From Posidonia oceanica (lineage: Eukaryota; Streptophyta; Magnoliopsida; Alismatales; Posidoniaceae), in the NCBI GenBank assembly GCA_037176725.1, contig JAZBRS010000075.1:74464001-74528000 (forward strand): a stretch of 64,000 bases of DNA. The letters are read 5' to 3'. Positions 42,536 through 54,906 of this stretch are shown one piece after another (position 1 is the stretch's first letter; each line of letters begins with the position of its first letter). Below the pieces are notes generated by a model, which made no database searches, was not told where the DNA came from, and was given only the letters and a program-made list of their open reading frames with translations. The translations under genes and the position numbers were made by a program.

Positions 42536-43427
42536 GAATAAAAATGATTTACTTTCTGTTTTCAATAATGGAGAGGATCACCATGTTAGTTCTAGCAGCT
42601 CGCGGTCAACTTCGACCACCGCTTCCAAGATTGTGCGCGTGTGTCATTACATGGAGGCATTGCCTCAGGAGCTGGCTATTGCTAACATGGTCTTCCTAGT
42701 AGAAGAATTTGACCGGTTTGGGAAGTGTGTAGGAATGGAGGCATATGAGCTGGTTAGTTGTAGTGATGAAGAAGAAGATCAAGAAGCTGACTCAGACCTC
42801 CTTAAGCACCTCATGAACAAATATGATGAGCAAACCAAGGCAGCTGAAGAAGAGACCGTGGAGGTCAATCTGGGAACCACCGAAGAGTTAAAACCAATAC
42901 TTATAAGTGCAAGTTTGAGCCCAAAAGAATGGGAAGAAATGGTCCAAATCTTGAAAGAATTTGTGGATGTGCTGGCCTTCAAGTACAAAGATATGCCTTG
43001 TCTACAATCAGCTCTAGTGGAACACCTGCTTCCACTAAACTCTGGAACCAAACCCGTCAAGCAGAAGTTAAGGCGATTAAGGCCGGAACTCGCCCTCAAA
43101 GTCAAAGAGGAAATTGACAAGCTCCATAAAGGAAAGTTCATCAGGGTGGTTGTGTACCCCAGTTGGGTCTCAAATATAGTACCAGTGGCCAAAAAGGACG
43201 GGAAGGTTCGGGTTTGCATTGACTATCGCAACCTCAACGCCGCCTGTCCCAAGGACGACTTCCCTTTGCCACATATTGACTTGCTAGTGGACAATACAGT
43301 AGGATTTGAGATGCTATCTTGCATTGACGGTTTCTCCGGTTACAACCAGATTAAACTAGCAGAGGAGGATTAAGAGAAGACGTCGTTCATCACGCCATGG
43401 GGGACATACTGCTATGTAGTCATGCAC
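42536..43427 (+). pseudogene. B2 reverse transcriptase, first part
   Basis: Part of an open frame 42357-43373. It reads an acidic linker, the pre-RT segment EVNLGTTEELKPILISASLS, then the RT fingers: PVKQKLRRLRPELALKVKEE, WVSNIVPVAKKDGKVRVCID, KDDFPLPHIDLLVDN and IDGFSGYNQIKLAEED. A TAA follows at 43371-43373 and the frame continues TSFITPWG until the insertion of the minus family A LTR at 43428. The rest of RT, including the YVDD centre, continues at 54907. Order and motifs match A1. Confidence 0.9.
43421..43425. repeat. Target-site duplication of the minus family A solo LTR, left copy
   Basis: CATGC at 43421-43425, followed by two extra bases (AC) before the LTR end TGTAGTAATC; the right copy CATGC is at 54907-54911. 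The split RT frame agrees with this site. Confidence 0.65.
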
Positions 43428-44032
43428 TGTAGTAATCTCGGTGTTTAGATCGTCCATGCACACTACCAGAAGCTCGCGTGCACCATCGGAATCAGGCTCA
43501 CTATAAGCGGCTATGTCCGAGGAGGAAGGCTCAACTCGAAAACACTTGAAACAGAGGAGAAAAGATAAGAAAAGAAGAAGATAAGACAATTCAGAGTTGC
43601 CACTGTGTCTATTATCGGGAGATAAGGAAAACCAGGGGAAATGCGTGGATTAACACGCAAAACCAAGGAAAAGGTGCAATGCAAAGGAAAACAAATACAA
43701 ATGAATGCAAATGATATGACTCATGCCTAGGATAAGGGCAATATGGTCATTGCAGGCCAAAAGACTGGGCAAGGACTCCTGTTACGTGTGGGGAAGGTGT
43801 TAGGTACCCCTGACACGCCCGAGAATCGGTTTTTCTAGGCTTGCGCTCGCATACGCAGAGAAATGCAGGTTTGAATACTTAAATGCCAATGAATGCCTGA
43901 ATGAGTGCTCAAAGCTGTGCTCTAAGTGATGGGATGCAATGTAAGGAAGTAAACGTGCAATCTAAGTGCTCAGCAACGCTGTCTGTGTTCCAAACCGGGC
44001 GAAACCTGGCTCGTGAGAACTCCAGGCAGTAA

Positions 44033-44037
44033 GCATC
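44033..44037. repeat. Target-site duplication GCATC, left copy
   Basis: GCATC directly before the plus family A solo LTR; the identical right copy is at 49956-49960. Confidence 0.92.
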
Positions 44038-47000
44038 TGTTGACACCCCATTTTGACAGGCTGAATCAATTGGAATCCCCTAGTGACTTTTGGATCCAAA
44101 TCTAGGTCCAAACCTACACATTCCTTTTCATACTTCTCTCCAAAATAAGTCCAAACTTAACCTATAATTACACCTCTTTCCCAAGCCCAAAAACTACCCA
44201 AAAATCATAGGAAAGCTCACCATCTCCAACTTAGCAAACCTACCCAAGAACCCTCAAAACTTTAAACCAAAACCACTCCCAAAAATCCTAGAAAACCTAG
44301 GCAAAACTACCCTTTTTCTACACCTCAAAACCCTTTCAAAACTTTCCCAAAGCTAAACCCAAACCCTAGGTCCAACACTAGAGACCCTAGGCTACACACT
44401 CCCCAAATTTCACCTCTTTTCTAAACCCCTAACCCATTCATTTCACCAAATTACCCTTTTCTCTCTCCTGGGTTATTCTTTTCTCTCTCCTATCTCTCTC
44501 TCCTGATTATCCTCCTTCTTTTCACTCTCTTCTCTCCCTTTTCCTTGCCTGGCTGTGGGCCCCCTTGTGCATCTATCTCTTCTGAATCTTATTTCTATTT
44601 TTATCTTATTTTTAACCTTTTCCTTGATTTTCTAAAAAATATTTTCTTTCAACTCCTCTCTTTCTTCTTTACTCCTCCATTTCTCCTTTTTCCTCTTCCT
44701 TTCTCTTTTCTTTTCCTCTCTTCTATTAAATCTTCAAAAAACCCTTAAAAACCTTTAAAACTCTAAAACAAAAGAAAAACAAATCAAAACCCTAAAAATA
44801 AGTAATTAAAAAAATTACACAAACAATTAAAAATAAAAACCTAACTAAGTCTAACTAAAACCAAGAACTAAGAATGCAAGCTAAAAAATGCAAAACAAAC
44901 AAAAAGAAAATACTATAAAATCAAGCAAAAAACCAAAACATAATCAAAACAAACCAAAAGTGAAAACCCTATTAAAAACAATAAAAAAAAACAAATCCTA
45001 AAAAGAAAGAAAATAATTAAGAACACTAAGACAAGTAATTAAGAAAAAACTTAACTTAAATCCAAAAGAAGCAATTCAAAATCTTAATTAAAAAGAAGAA
45101 AAGAAACAATCAAATATTTAAAACACTTAATTAAAAACTTCACAAGAAAAAACTTAACTAAAAATATTAAAAGTACTTAACAAACAAAATTAAAAACAAA
45201 TCAAACAAGACTTAAACAAAACCCTAAAAGGACTAAAATCAAAAATCTAAAACTCACCCTAATTAATTTAAAAACAATCTTTAAAAATCCTAATTAACAT
45301 CCCAAAGACATAACAAGAAAAACTTAACTAAGAACAACTAAAAATTGTTAACAAACATTTAAAAACCAAATCAAGAAACAATTAAAAGAAAACTCAAAAT
45401 CCTAATCAAAACTAGAACTCTTTAATCCTAATTAACTAATTAAAAACAATCACTAAAAAACCCAATTAAAATCCTAACTCAAACACAACTACTCTAAAAA
45501 CTTTTTCAAAATCTTTCTATTCTTGTTTCCATTTTTATTTTTATTTTTAATTTCCTTCTTCTTTTCCTTCTTTTTTTCCCTTTCTTCTTTCTCCCTTTCT
45601 TTTTATTTTTCTTTCTTTTCCTGGGCTCGGTCCGGCCCATTCCACCTCTTCCCCTCCTTTCTTCTTTCTTTTTTTCTTTCTTTTTCGCGCAGCTAGGCCC
45701 AACCCGCACGCAGCCTCCTCCTTCTTCCCTCCTCCTCCTCCTTCTTCTTCTTCCTCAGATCTCTCCCGCCAGCATCTCCCTTTCCTCTTCAAAATTCAAT
45801 TCCTCCTTCCCTCCCGATCACCATCAGCATCCAGCTCATCCCTCCTCTCTCGCATCTCAGTAGGATCTCCGGGGGCATTAATTGCCTGTCGCCTTCGGTT
45901 GTCCTCGCTCTGCAACCAGCAGCCTCCCGCCGGTGGAGAATTTGAATCCACTGCGCGCTTCACTCCTTCAGCAGTTGATAAAGCCTCGCATCTTCTCCTC
46001 CTTCCATGCCTTTTCGTCGTCCAGAGAGAGTGAGAGAATTCAGAGCAGAAGCCATCCATTCCTCTCCTTCTTCCCCACTGAAAATTCAGCCCTCTTCTTC
46101 CTCTTCTTTTCCATCCAAACCACAGCACCCACACCCAGTAGAATCACCTCCATTTCCGCCCCCAAATCCACCCAGAAAACCAGCTTCACAGCCCCCCATT
46201 CCACGACCAAAATCCCCCTGAAACTACCCTCCAGTCACCCAAAATCCAACTCAGAACCCAACAACTCCACCTCCCAAAATTCCCTACTCCACAGTCCCCA
46301 AAATCCTTCCAAACTCCACCACCAAACTCCCCAGAATCCCAGCTTCCCAACCCATCTGAGCCTCAGCCATCATCTCCCCTACAGCCGGAGACCTTCACAA
46401 CAAACATCTGCGGCCAACTTCACCAGAAATTCACCCGACGACCTATCTTCTTCTCCAGGCCACCATCAACCCTCCTGAGCATCCCCACCCACTCACCTAA
46501 CCTCTAGGAGTTCGCCGGTGCCCTCCAACTGATCCAGAGAGCAGAGAACAGTCCTACCCACCTCCTACTGTCTTCTGTGTACCCACAGAAGTGATTTTCT
46601 CCTCCGGACTGCGAAGCTTCGTTCCAGAGATCTAGCGAGCACCGGAGGACTTCACTGAGCCGATCGCAGCACTCCCGAGCCAACGACAGCACCTGCAATC
46701 AACGGACGACCTCCGCCGGCACGCTTTGAACCACCTGACGTCGGGAGGACGTTCCAGCCGGTAGAAAAGGTGCCTCTCCCTCCCTGTAGCTTAATTTTCT
46801 TCTTCTCTAGCTTTTCCAGCCATTAGATTAGGTTTTCCTCTCCTCCTTCGCCGGGTTAGCACCGCCGCTGACCCGTCTTCTCCGGCGAGCTTCGAGCTCG
46901 CCTCGCCGCTCCGGTCAACAGAAGCCAGCTCCAGGCATCGCTCACGAACCGCACGGACTCCAGCAGCTCTCCGGTGCTTTCAGAATGCCCCACCGACGCA

Positions 47001-47654
47001 CCGAACGTCCGGTCGACCTCCTCCTGTCCTACAGTTCTCCGTCGCCTTCTCCGGTCTACTTCGGGCATCGTCACAAGCCGCCGAGCATCGTCCGAGCTCC
47101 GCCTGGCCCCGGTGAACGTCGCCGACCCCTCTACGCCTCCTCAGCCTCCCTCCTCCGCTTTTCCTGGCCACTGGTAGCAGTTGCTACAGTGGCCACTCCA
47201 CTGGTTTTTTACTGTGCTCTTATTTTCCTTTGCTAAGCTATTTTGCCATAAATTGCATTTTCAGCTTCTGTTTTTAGTTTATTACTTTCCAGTCCTGCCT
47301 TCGTTTAAGATTCATTTAATTTTGAATTTAAATCTTATTAAATTGCATGAAAAACTTAAAAAACTAATTAATTGCATGTTAGTCCTTCTGCTGTGTTTTC
47401 TTTTTAAGTTTATTTTAGTTCAGGCCCTGTAGTTTTTTATTTTTGCACATCGGTCCCTTAGTTAATAATCTGATTTAATGTTCTAAGTTTATCTTAGTAA
47501 ATTGCATTTTTAAACCCTGTCATTTCCTCTATTTACATTTTAGTCATCTGATCTGTTAATCAATGTATTTATTTTTCATCTTTTCTTACTGCATTGCATT
47601 TTTCCCCTTCAGTTTCTGATTTTTGCATATAGGTCCTTCATATTCATGCACAGC

Positions 47655-47985
47655 ATATGTTTTTTGCATTTTTCCTTATAAAATTGCATTTTAGACCTTG
47701 CATATTTTAAAATTGCACATAGGTCCTCTACATGTTTATAAAATTCATTTAAATGCACACTTTTGCTTATAAAATTGCATTTTAGACCCTGCATATTTGA
47801 AAATTGTACATAGGCCCTCTGTTTGCATTCACAGACCATTTAAGACCACATTTTTGCTTATAAAATTGCATTTCAACCCTTGCATGTTTCAAAATTGCAT
47901 GTTAATCCTGCACATGATTTCAAAACTTATCCAAATGCATGTTTACCTTATAAAATTGCATTTTAAACCCTGTATTTTGCAAAAT
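47655..47985 (+). repeat. ATAAAATTGCATTTTA repeat units in the family A LTR
   Basis: Four units of about 85-95 bases, each with CTTATAAAATTGCATTT followed by a (A/C)ACCCTGCAT-like phrase. The minus LTR has the equivalent at about 51050-51340, and a more diverged version lies in A1 at 14900-15290. Confidence 0.75.
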
Positions 47986-48879
47986 TGCACTCAGACCCTC
48001 TAGTTTTCAAAAACCTTGCATATAAGCCCCTAACTTTTCAAAATCTTTGCATTTAGGTCCCACTTTTTCAAAACTTGCATATAGGCTCCCAAGTTTTCTG
48101 AAAAGTCATTCTTAGATCATTTTGTTGCATTTTTGCATGCATTGCACTCATGCATCTTTGCATTTGGCATTTTTTGCACATACTTAAGCACACTTAGCTC
48201 CCATTTACATGAGAGGACCTATTTTGTACACCCCTAGGACCTCCTTTATACTTAGATCCATTCCTCTCCCCTGTTCTGGCCCTTTTGCCTTGAAACTGGG
48301 ATATCTTTTGATCTGGCCGCCGGATCTTCTCAAACAAGCTACCTGGACGACCCCGGTGGAGTGCTCTTCCACATGGATCAAGTATTTCTCAGATCAGGCT
48401 TCAGATTCCCAAGGTAAGTCCTTCTGAACCCCTGCACAGTATTCATTTGCACCTCATTTGCATTGCAAGCATTGTTTTTGCTTTCTGATTTCTCGAGCAT
48501 GTAAATTAGGACTCCCTCTTCCTGTCTATCAACTCTATTCCCCTTTTCGCGTACTCTTGGCATTTTTGTGTTGCGTTTCCCCTAGATTTACTACTAATTG
48601 CGACTTTCTTTCCCCTTTTCCACGATCCGATCGCATCGTCAGCTTTTGGCAGCGTGCGAGACATATCGTGGGACACTTTGGTGGGAAACAGTCATAGAAC
48701 AGTGGTAATCCCTTCGCTTGTTTCTCTTCCCCTTTGTAGGTCTTTACACCTACTTTGCGCGGTCCTTAAACAGCGTTCGTTCTCATGCTTACGCTGTTTG
48801 CCTCCTCTTTGCTTCTCTTGCTCTTTTTCTTTGCACCTGCATTCGCATGGCCTTCTCGATGATTTATCTTGCTTTGTCT

Positions 48880-49270
48880 TAGCACCGTTTTGCGTGCCCG
48901 CTCTGCTTTTAGCACCGTTTTGCGTGCCCACTTTCCTTTTGACACCGTTTTACGTGCCCGCTCTGTCTTTGGCACCGTTTTGCGTGCCCGCTTTGTTTTG
49001 GCACCGTTTTGCGTGCCTGCTTTCCTTTTGGCACCGTTTTGCGTGTCCGCTCTGTTTTGGCACCGTTTCACGTGCCTGCTTTTGTTTCCTGCACCGTTTT
49101 GAGTGCCGATCTTGTTTTCTTGCCCCGTTTCGTCTGTCGCTCCTGTCTCTTGCATCGTTTTGCGTGCTGGCTTTGTTTTTTGCACCGTTTTGCGTGTCGA
49201 TCTTGTTTTCTTGCACCGTTTCACGTGTCGCTTCCGTTCTTGCACCGTTTCACGTGTTTTATGCTGTTTT
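48880..49270 (+). repeat. Short version of the GTTTTGCGTGCC array
   Basis: About 13 units of 28-31 bases with core GCACCGTTTTGCGTGCC, against about 28-30 units in A1 (15738-16700) and about four in the minus LTR (50040-50165). Confidence 0.9.
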
Positions 49271-49955
49271 CTCTTGCATGTTGCCCACATTGCTTGGTTT
49301 TACCGTCGTTTTGCTTTTCCGTTTGCATTTGCATATAAGGCAGTGATGCTTACCGTCTGGAGTTCTCACAAGCCAAGTTTCGCCCGGTTCGGAACACAGA
49401 CAGCGTTGCTGAGCACTTAGATTGCACGTCTACTTCCCTGCATTGCATTCCACCACTTAGAGCACACCTTCGAGCACTCATTCAGGCATTCATTGGCATT
49501 TAGGCATTCAAACCTGCATTTCCCTGCGTATGCGAGTGCAAGCCTAGAAAGACCGATTCTCGGGCGTGTCGGGGGTACCTAACACCTTCCCCGCACGTAA
49601 CAGGAGTCCTTGCCCAGTCTTTTGGCCCGCAATGACCATATTGCCCTTATCCTAGGCATGAGTCATATCATTTGCATTCATTTGTATTTGTTTTCGTTTG
49701 CATTGCACCCTTTGCTTGGTTTTGCGTGTTAATCTACGCATTTCCTCCAATTTTCCTTGTCTCCCGATAATAGACACGGTGGCGACTCTGAATTGTCTTA
49801 TCTTCTTCTTTTCTTATCTTTTCTCCTCTGTTTCAAGTGTTTTCGAGTTGAGCCTTCCTCCTCGGACATAGCCGCTTATAGTGAGCTTGATTCCGATCGG
49901 TGCACGTGAGCTTTTGGCAGTGTGCATGGACGATCTGAACATCGAGATTACTACA

Positions 49956-49960
49956 GCATC
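49956..49960. repeat. Target-site duplication GCATC, right copy
   Basis: Identical to 44033-44037. Confidence 0.92.
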
Positions 49961-50039
49961 ACTGCCTTATATGCAAATGCAAGCGAAAAAGCAAAACGGC
50001 GATAAAACCAAGCAATGTGGGCGACATGCAAGAGAAAAC

Positions 50040-50165
50040 AGCATAAAATATGCAAAGCGATGCGAGAAACAGAAGCGGCACGCGAAACGGTGCAAAAAAC
50101 AAGATTGGCACACAAAACGGTGCCAAAACGAAGCGGACACGCAAAACGGTGCCAAAACAAGCGAG
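50040..50165 (-). repeat. Contracted array in the minus family A LTR
   Basis: About four units of GGCACGC(A/G)AAACGGTGC, the minus-strand form of the LTR array. Confidence 0.8.
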
Positions 50166-53100
50166 ATAAATCATCGAGGAAGCCATGCGAATGTAGATGC
50201 AATGGGGAAGAGCAAGAGAAGCAAAGGGGAGCAAGCAATGCAAGTGTAAGAACAAGCGCCGCTTAAAGACCACGTAATGTAGGTGTGAAGACCTACAAAA
50301 GGGAAAGGAAGCAAGTGGAAGGATTACCACTGTTCTGTGACCATTTCCCACCAAAGTGTCCCATGATATGTCTCGCATGCTGCCAAAAGCTCGCGATGCG
50401 ATCGGATCATGGAAAAGGGGGGAAGAAAGTCGCAATTAGTAGTGAATCCAGGGAAAATACAACACAAGATACTGAGAGTACGCGAAAAGAGGAGACAGAG
50501 TTGATAGATAGGAAGAGGAAGTTCTAATCTACATGCTCAAGGAAATAGAAATCAAAAACCATGCATGCGATGCAAATGGTGTGCAAATGTATGCTGTGTA
50601 GGGGTTCAAGAGGTCTTACCTTGGAAATCTGAAGCCTGATCTGAGAAATGTTTGGTCCATGCGGAAGAACGCTCCATTGGGGTTGTCCAGGTAGCTTGGT
50701 TGAGAAGATCCAGCGGCCAGATCTGAAGATAAGCTGGCTTCAAGGCAGAGGGGCCAGAACAGGGGAGAAGAATGGATCTAGGTGTAAAAGAGGTCCTAGG
50801 GGTGTGCAAGACAGGTCCTCCCATGTAAGTGGGATCTAAGTATGCTTAAGTGTATGCAAGAATGCAAAATGCAAAGATGCATGGGTGCAAATGCATGCAT
50901 GAATGCAAGAAAGGGCCCAAGAATGACTTTTAAGAAAACTTAGGAACCTATATGCAAGTTTTGAAAAAGTGGGACCTAAATGCAATGATTTTGAAAAGTT
51001 AGGGGCTTATATGCAAGCTTTTTGAAAACTGGAGGTTCTGAGTGCAATTTTGCAAAATGTAGGGTTTAAAATGTAATTTTATAAGGAAAACTGGGATTTT
51101 AGATGGTCTGTGCATTAAATAGTGGATCTAAGTGCAATTTTTAAATATGCAGGGTCTAAAATGCAATTTTATAAGTAAAAATATGCATTTAAATGAGTTT
51201 TATAAACATGCAGAGGACCTATGTGCAATTTTAAAACATGCAGGGTCTAAAATGTAATTTTATAAGCAAAAATATGCATTTAAATGAGTTTTATAAACAT
51301 GCAGGGTCTAAAATGCAATTTTATAAGCAAAAATATGCAAAAAACAGATGCTTTGTATGCAGATGAAGGACCTATGTGCAAAAATTAAAATGCATGGGGG
51401 AAATAACGCAATGCAGTAAGAAAAGATGAAAAATAAATGCATTGATTAACAGATCAGAGGACTAAAACATAAATAAAGAAAAGTGCAGGATTTAAAAATG
51501 CAATTTACTAAGGTAAAGTTAAAATATTAAATGAGATTATTAACTGAAGGACTAAAGTGCAAAAATAAAAAACTACAGGACCTGAACTAAAATAAATTTA
51601 AAAGGAAAACACAGCGGAAGGACTAACATGCAATTAATTAGTTTTTTAAGTTTTTCATGCAATTTAATAAGATTTAAATTCAGATTTAAATGAATGTTAA
51701 ACGAAGGCAGGACTGGAAAGTAATAAAATAAAACAGCAAGGCAGATATGCAATTTTTGGCAAAATAGCTGAGCAAGAGGAAAATAAATGAACAGTGAAGA
51801 CGCGACGGCCATGACACTGTAGCAAAAGCTACTAGTGGCCATAGACGCCGGAAAAGGGGGGCTGAGGCGGCGCAGATCGGCGGGCGGGCTTCACTGGAGG
51901 CAGGCGGAGCTCAGAGAGACGTTGGCGAGCGACGGCGTTGCCTGGAGCAGGCCAGAGAGGCTGGAGGAGGCTGCAGACCTGCTCGGAGGTCGATTGGGCC
52001 ATTGGGGTGGCGTCATGGCGATCTGAGGCTACCGGAGTGATCCTGGAGTCGGTGCGGACCTCGGGCGATGCCTGGAAGCTGGTTCCGCTGTCGGAGTCGC
52101 TAGTCTCGCCGGAGAACAAGAAGTGGCGGCGGCGACGACTCGGCGGAAGAGGGGAGGAAACTTAAAACTAAAGGGCAGAAAAGCATGAGAGGAGAAAAAT
52201 TAGACTAAGGGAGAAGAGTGGCACCTTTTTCGCGGGGTGGATCGTTCTCCCGACGTCAACTACTTCTGTGTGTGCCGGCGGAGGTCGTCCGGAGGATGCA
52301 GAGCTCGTCGTTGGCTCGGGAGTGCTGGAAACGGTTCAGTGGAGTTCTCCGGAGCTACCTGGATCTCTGGAACGAAGCTTCGACGGACGGAGAAGGATTC
52401 GGCTCCAGTGGGTGGACTGGAAGCAGCAGCAAGTGGAGGTGGGTGTTCTCTGCCTTCTGGATCAAGAGGAGGACACCAGTGACTTGCTGGAGGTCAGATG
52501 GATGTTTCTTGGTGCTTAGGAGGGCCGGGAAAAGGCTGGAGAGGGAGTTAGGTCGTTGGGTTGATTTTCTGGCAGAGTGGTCATAGGTGTTTGTTGTGGA
52601 GGTCTTGGCCTGTGGGGGAGATGAAGGCTATGGCTCTGGGGGGTCTGGAAGGTAGTGTTTAGGGGGAGTTTCTGGGTGAAGTTTGGGGAAGTTTAGTGAA
52701 CTAAGGGGACAAGAATTTTGGGAGGGTGGAGTGTTGGGTTCTGGCTTGGATTTTGATGGATTGAGGGGTGGTTTCAGAGTGGATTTGGCTGCAGAATGGA
52801 GGGCTGGAAAGGTGGTTGTTTGGGTGAGATTGGGGACGGAAATTGGAGGTGGTTTACTGGGTGTCGGGTGCTCTAGTGTGGATGGAAAAGAAGAGGAAGA
52901 AGGATGCTAATTTTCAGTGGAAAGAGGAGGGGATTTTGGGTGCTGGACGCTCTGAAATCTCTTGCTCTCTCTCGGACGATCAAAAGGCAGTGAAGGAGGA
53001 AGATGTGCGAGGCTTTATCAGCTGCTGAAGACCGGAGGCGCGCTACGGATTTCAAATCCTCCACCAGCGGGAGCAGCAACTGGCAGGGAGAAGGACGACC

Positions 53101-54906
53101 GGAGGTGACGGCATTAATTGCCTTCGGGGATCCTGTTGAGAGGCTGAGAGAGGAGGGAGTGAGCTGGATTGATGGTGATCGGGAGGGAAGAGAGAAATCA
53201 AATTCAAAGAGGAGGGGGAGAGAGCTAGCGGGAGAGAAGGACTGTGGAGGAAGAAGAAGAAGAAGAAGGAGGGAAGAAGGAGGGTTGGCAGGGGCCGGGC
53301 TACGTGCGGGGGAAAAGAAATAAAAGAAAGAAAGAAAAGAAAGAAGGGGAAGAGATGGGCTGGACCAAAAGCAAAGGAGGAAAAAAAAGAAATGGAAAAG
53401 AGAGGGAGGAAGAAAAAGGAAGAAGAGAAAGAAGGAAATAAAATAAATAAAAATAAAATAAAAATAGAAAAGGATGGGAAAAGTTTTTAGAATAGTTGTG
53501 TTTTAAGTTAGGACTTTGATTAAGTTTTTTAATGGTTGTTTTTGATTAGTTAATTAGGATTAAAGAGTTTTAGTTTTGATTAGGATTTTTAGGGTTTTCT
53601 TTTCTTTAAATTGTTTTTGATTTTGTTAAAATGTTTGTTGAGTTTTTTAAATTGTTTTTAAGTTATGTTTTTCTTGTTAAGTATTTGGGATTTTGATTAG
53701 GGTTTTTCAAAGATTGTTTTTAGATTAATTAGGATAATTTTTAGCTTTTGATTTTAATCTTTTAGGGTTTTGTTTAAGTTTTCCTTTAGATTTGATTTTG
53801 TTTGTTAAATTCTTTTAATATTTAGTTAAGTTTTTCTTGTTAGGTTTTTTGATTAAGTGTTCTTAGATTTTTGATTGTTTGTTTTTCTTCTTAATTAAGT
53901 TTTCAGATTGTTCCTTTAAGTTTTTTTTTCTTAATTACTTGCCTTAGCATTTTTAATTGTTTTCCTTCTTTTTAAGATTTGTTTTTTGATTGTTTTTTAG
54001 TAGGGTTTTCACTTTTGCTTGTTTTGATTATATTTTGATTTTTGCTTGATTTTATAGCATTTTCTTTTTGTTTGTTTTGCATTTTTTAGCTTGCATTCTT
54101 GATTTTAGTTTTGATTGGATTTAGTTATGTTTTTGTTTTTAATTGTTTGTTTAAGTCTTAAATTATTTCTCTTGGGGTTTCGATTTGTTTTTCTTTTGTT
54201 TTAGAGTTTTGAAGGTTTTTAAGGGTTTTTTAGGGATTTAGTAGAAGAGAGAAAAAGAAAAGAAAAAGGAAGAAGAAAAAGGAGAAATGAAGAAGTAAAG
54301 AAGAAAAGGAGGAGTTGAAAGAAAATAATTTTTAGAAAATCAAAGAAAAAGCTAAAAATAAGATAAAAATACAAATAAGATTCAGAAGAGATAGATGCAC
54401 AAGGTAGGCCCACAGTCAGGCAAGGAGAAGAGAGAGAAGGGAGTGAAAAGAAGGAGAATAATTAGGAGAGAGAGAGGAGAGAGAAAAGGATAATTTGGGT
54501 AAAAGAAAGGGTTAGAAGCTTAGAAAAGAGGTGAAATTTGGGGAGTGTGTAGCCTAGGATTTCTAGTGTTGGACCTAGGGTTTGGGTTTGGATTTGGAAA
54601 AGTTTTGGAAGGGGTTTTGAGGTGTAGCAAAAGGGTAGTTTTACTTAGGTTTTCTAGGATTTTTGGGAGTGGTTTTGGTTTGAAAATTTGAGGGTTCTTG
54701 GGTAGGTTTGCTAAGTTGGGGATGGTGAATTTTCCTGTGGTTTTTGAATAGTTTTTGGGCTTGGGAAAGAGGTGTGATTTTAGGTTAAGTTTGGACTTGT
54801 TTTAGAGAGAAGGATGAAAAGGAATGTGTAGGTTTGGACCTAGATTTGGATCCAGAAGTCACCAGAGGATTCCAATTAACTCAGCTGTCAAAATGGAGTG
54901 TCAACA

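Larger units (their letters stand above)
44038..49955 (+). mobile_element. Family A solo LTR (plus, 5918 bp), nested in the minus one
   Basis: Begins TGTTGACACC, ends GATTACTACA, and is flanked by exact GCATC duplications. Flanking bases rejoin into continuous family A LTR sequence on the minus strand, so the ends are certain. Inside are the A-rich block (44745-45490), pyrimidine tracts (45540-45780), a GC-rich block (45880-47190), repeated ATAAAATTGCATTTTA units (47655-47985), a GTTTTGCGTGCC array (48880-49270) and the conserved tail with a primer-site-like TGGCGACTCT (49780-49789). Frames inside are low-complexity and not called. Confidence 0.94.
43428..54906 (-). mobile_element. Family A solo LTR (minus), split by another solo LTR
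   Basis: On the plus strand it begins TGTAGTAATC (LTR 3' end) and ends GGAGTGTCAACA (LTR 5' end). The two parts, 43428-44037 and 49961-54906, total about 5.56 kb. The body mirrors the other copies: conserved tail (43428-44030), a very short array (about 50040-50165), T/A-rich blocks, a GC-rich block (51830-53290), and a T-rich strand-asymmetric block (53460-54220). No internal region or second LTR is present, so it is a solo LTR. It interrupts B2 RT. Confidence 0.9.

Noticed and set aside
54824..54906. N-terminal extension of the RT frame upstream of the MPFG motif
   Set aside because: It lies in the minus family A LTR and is open by chance.
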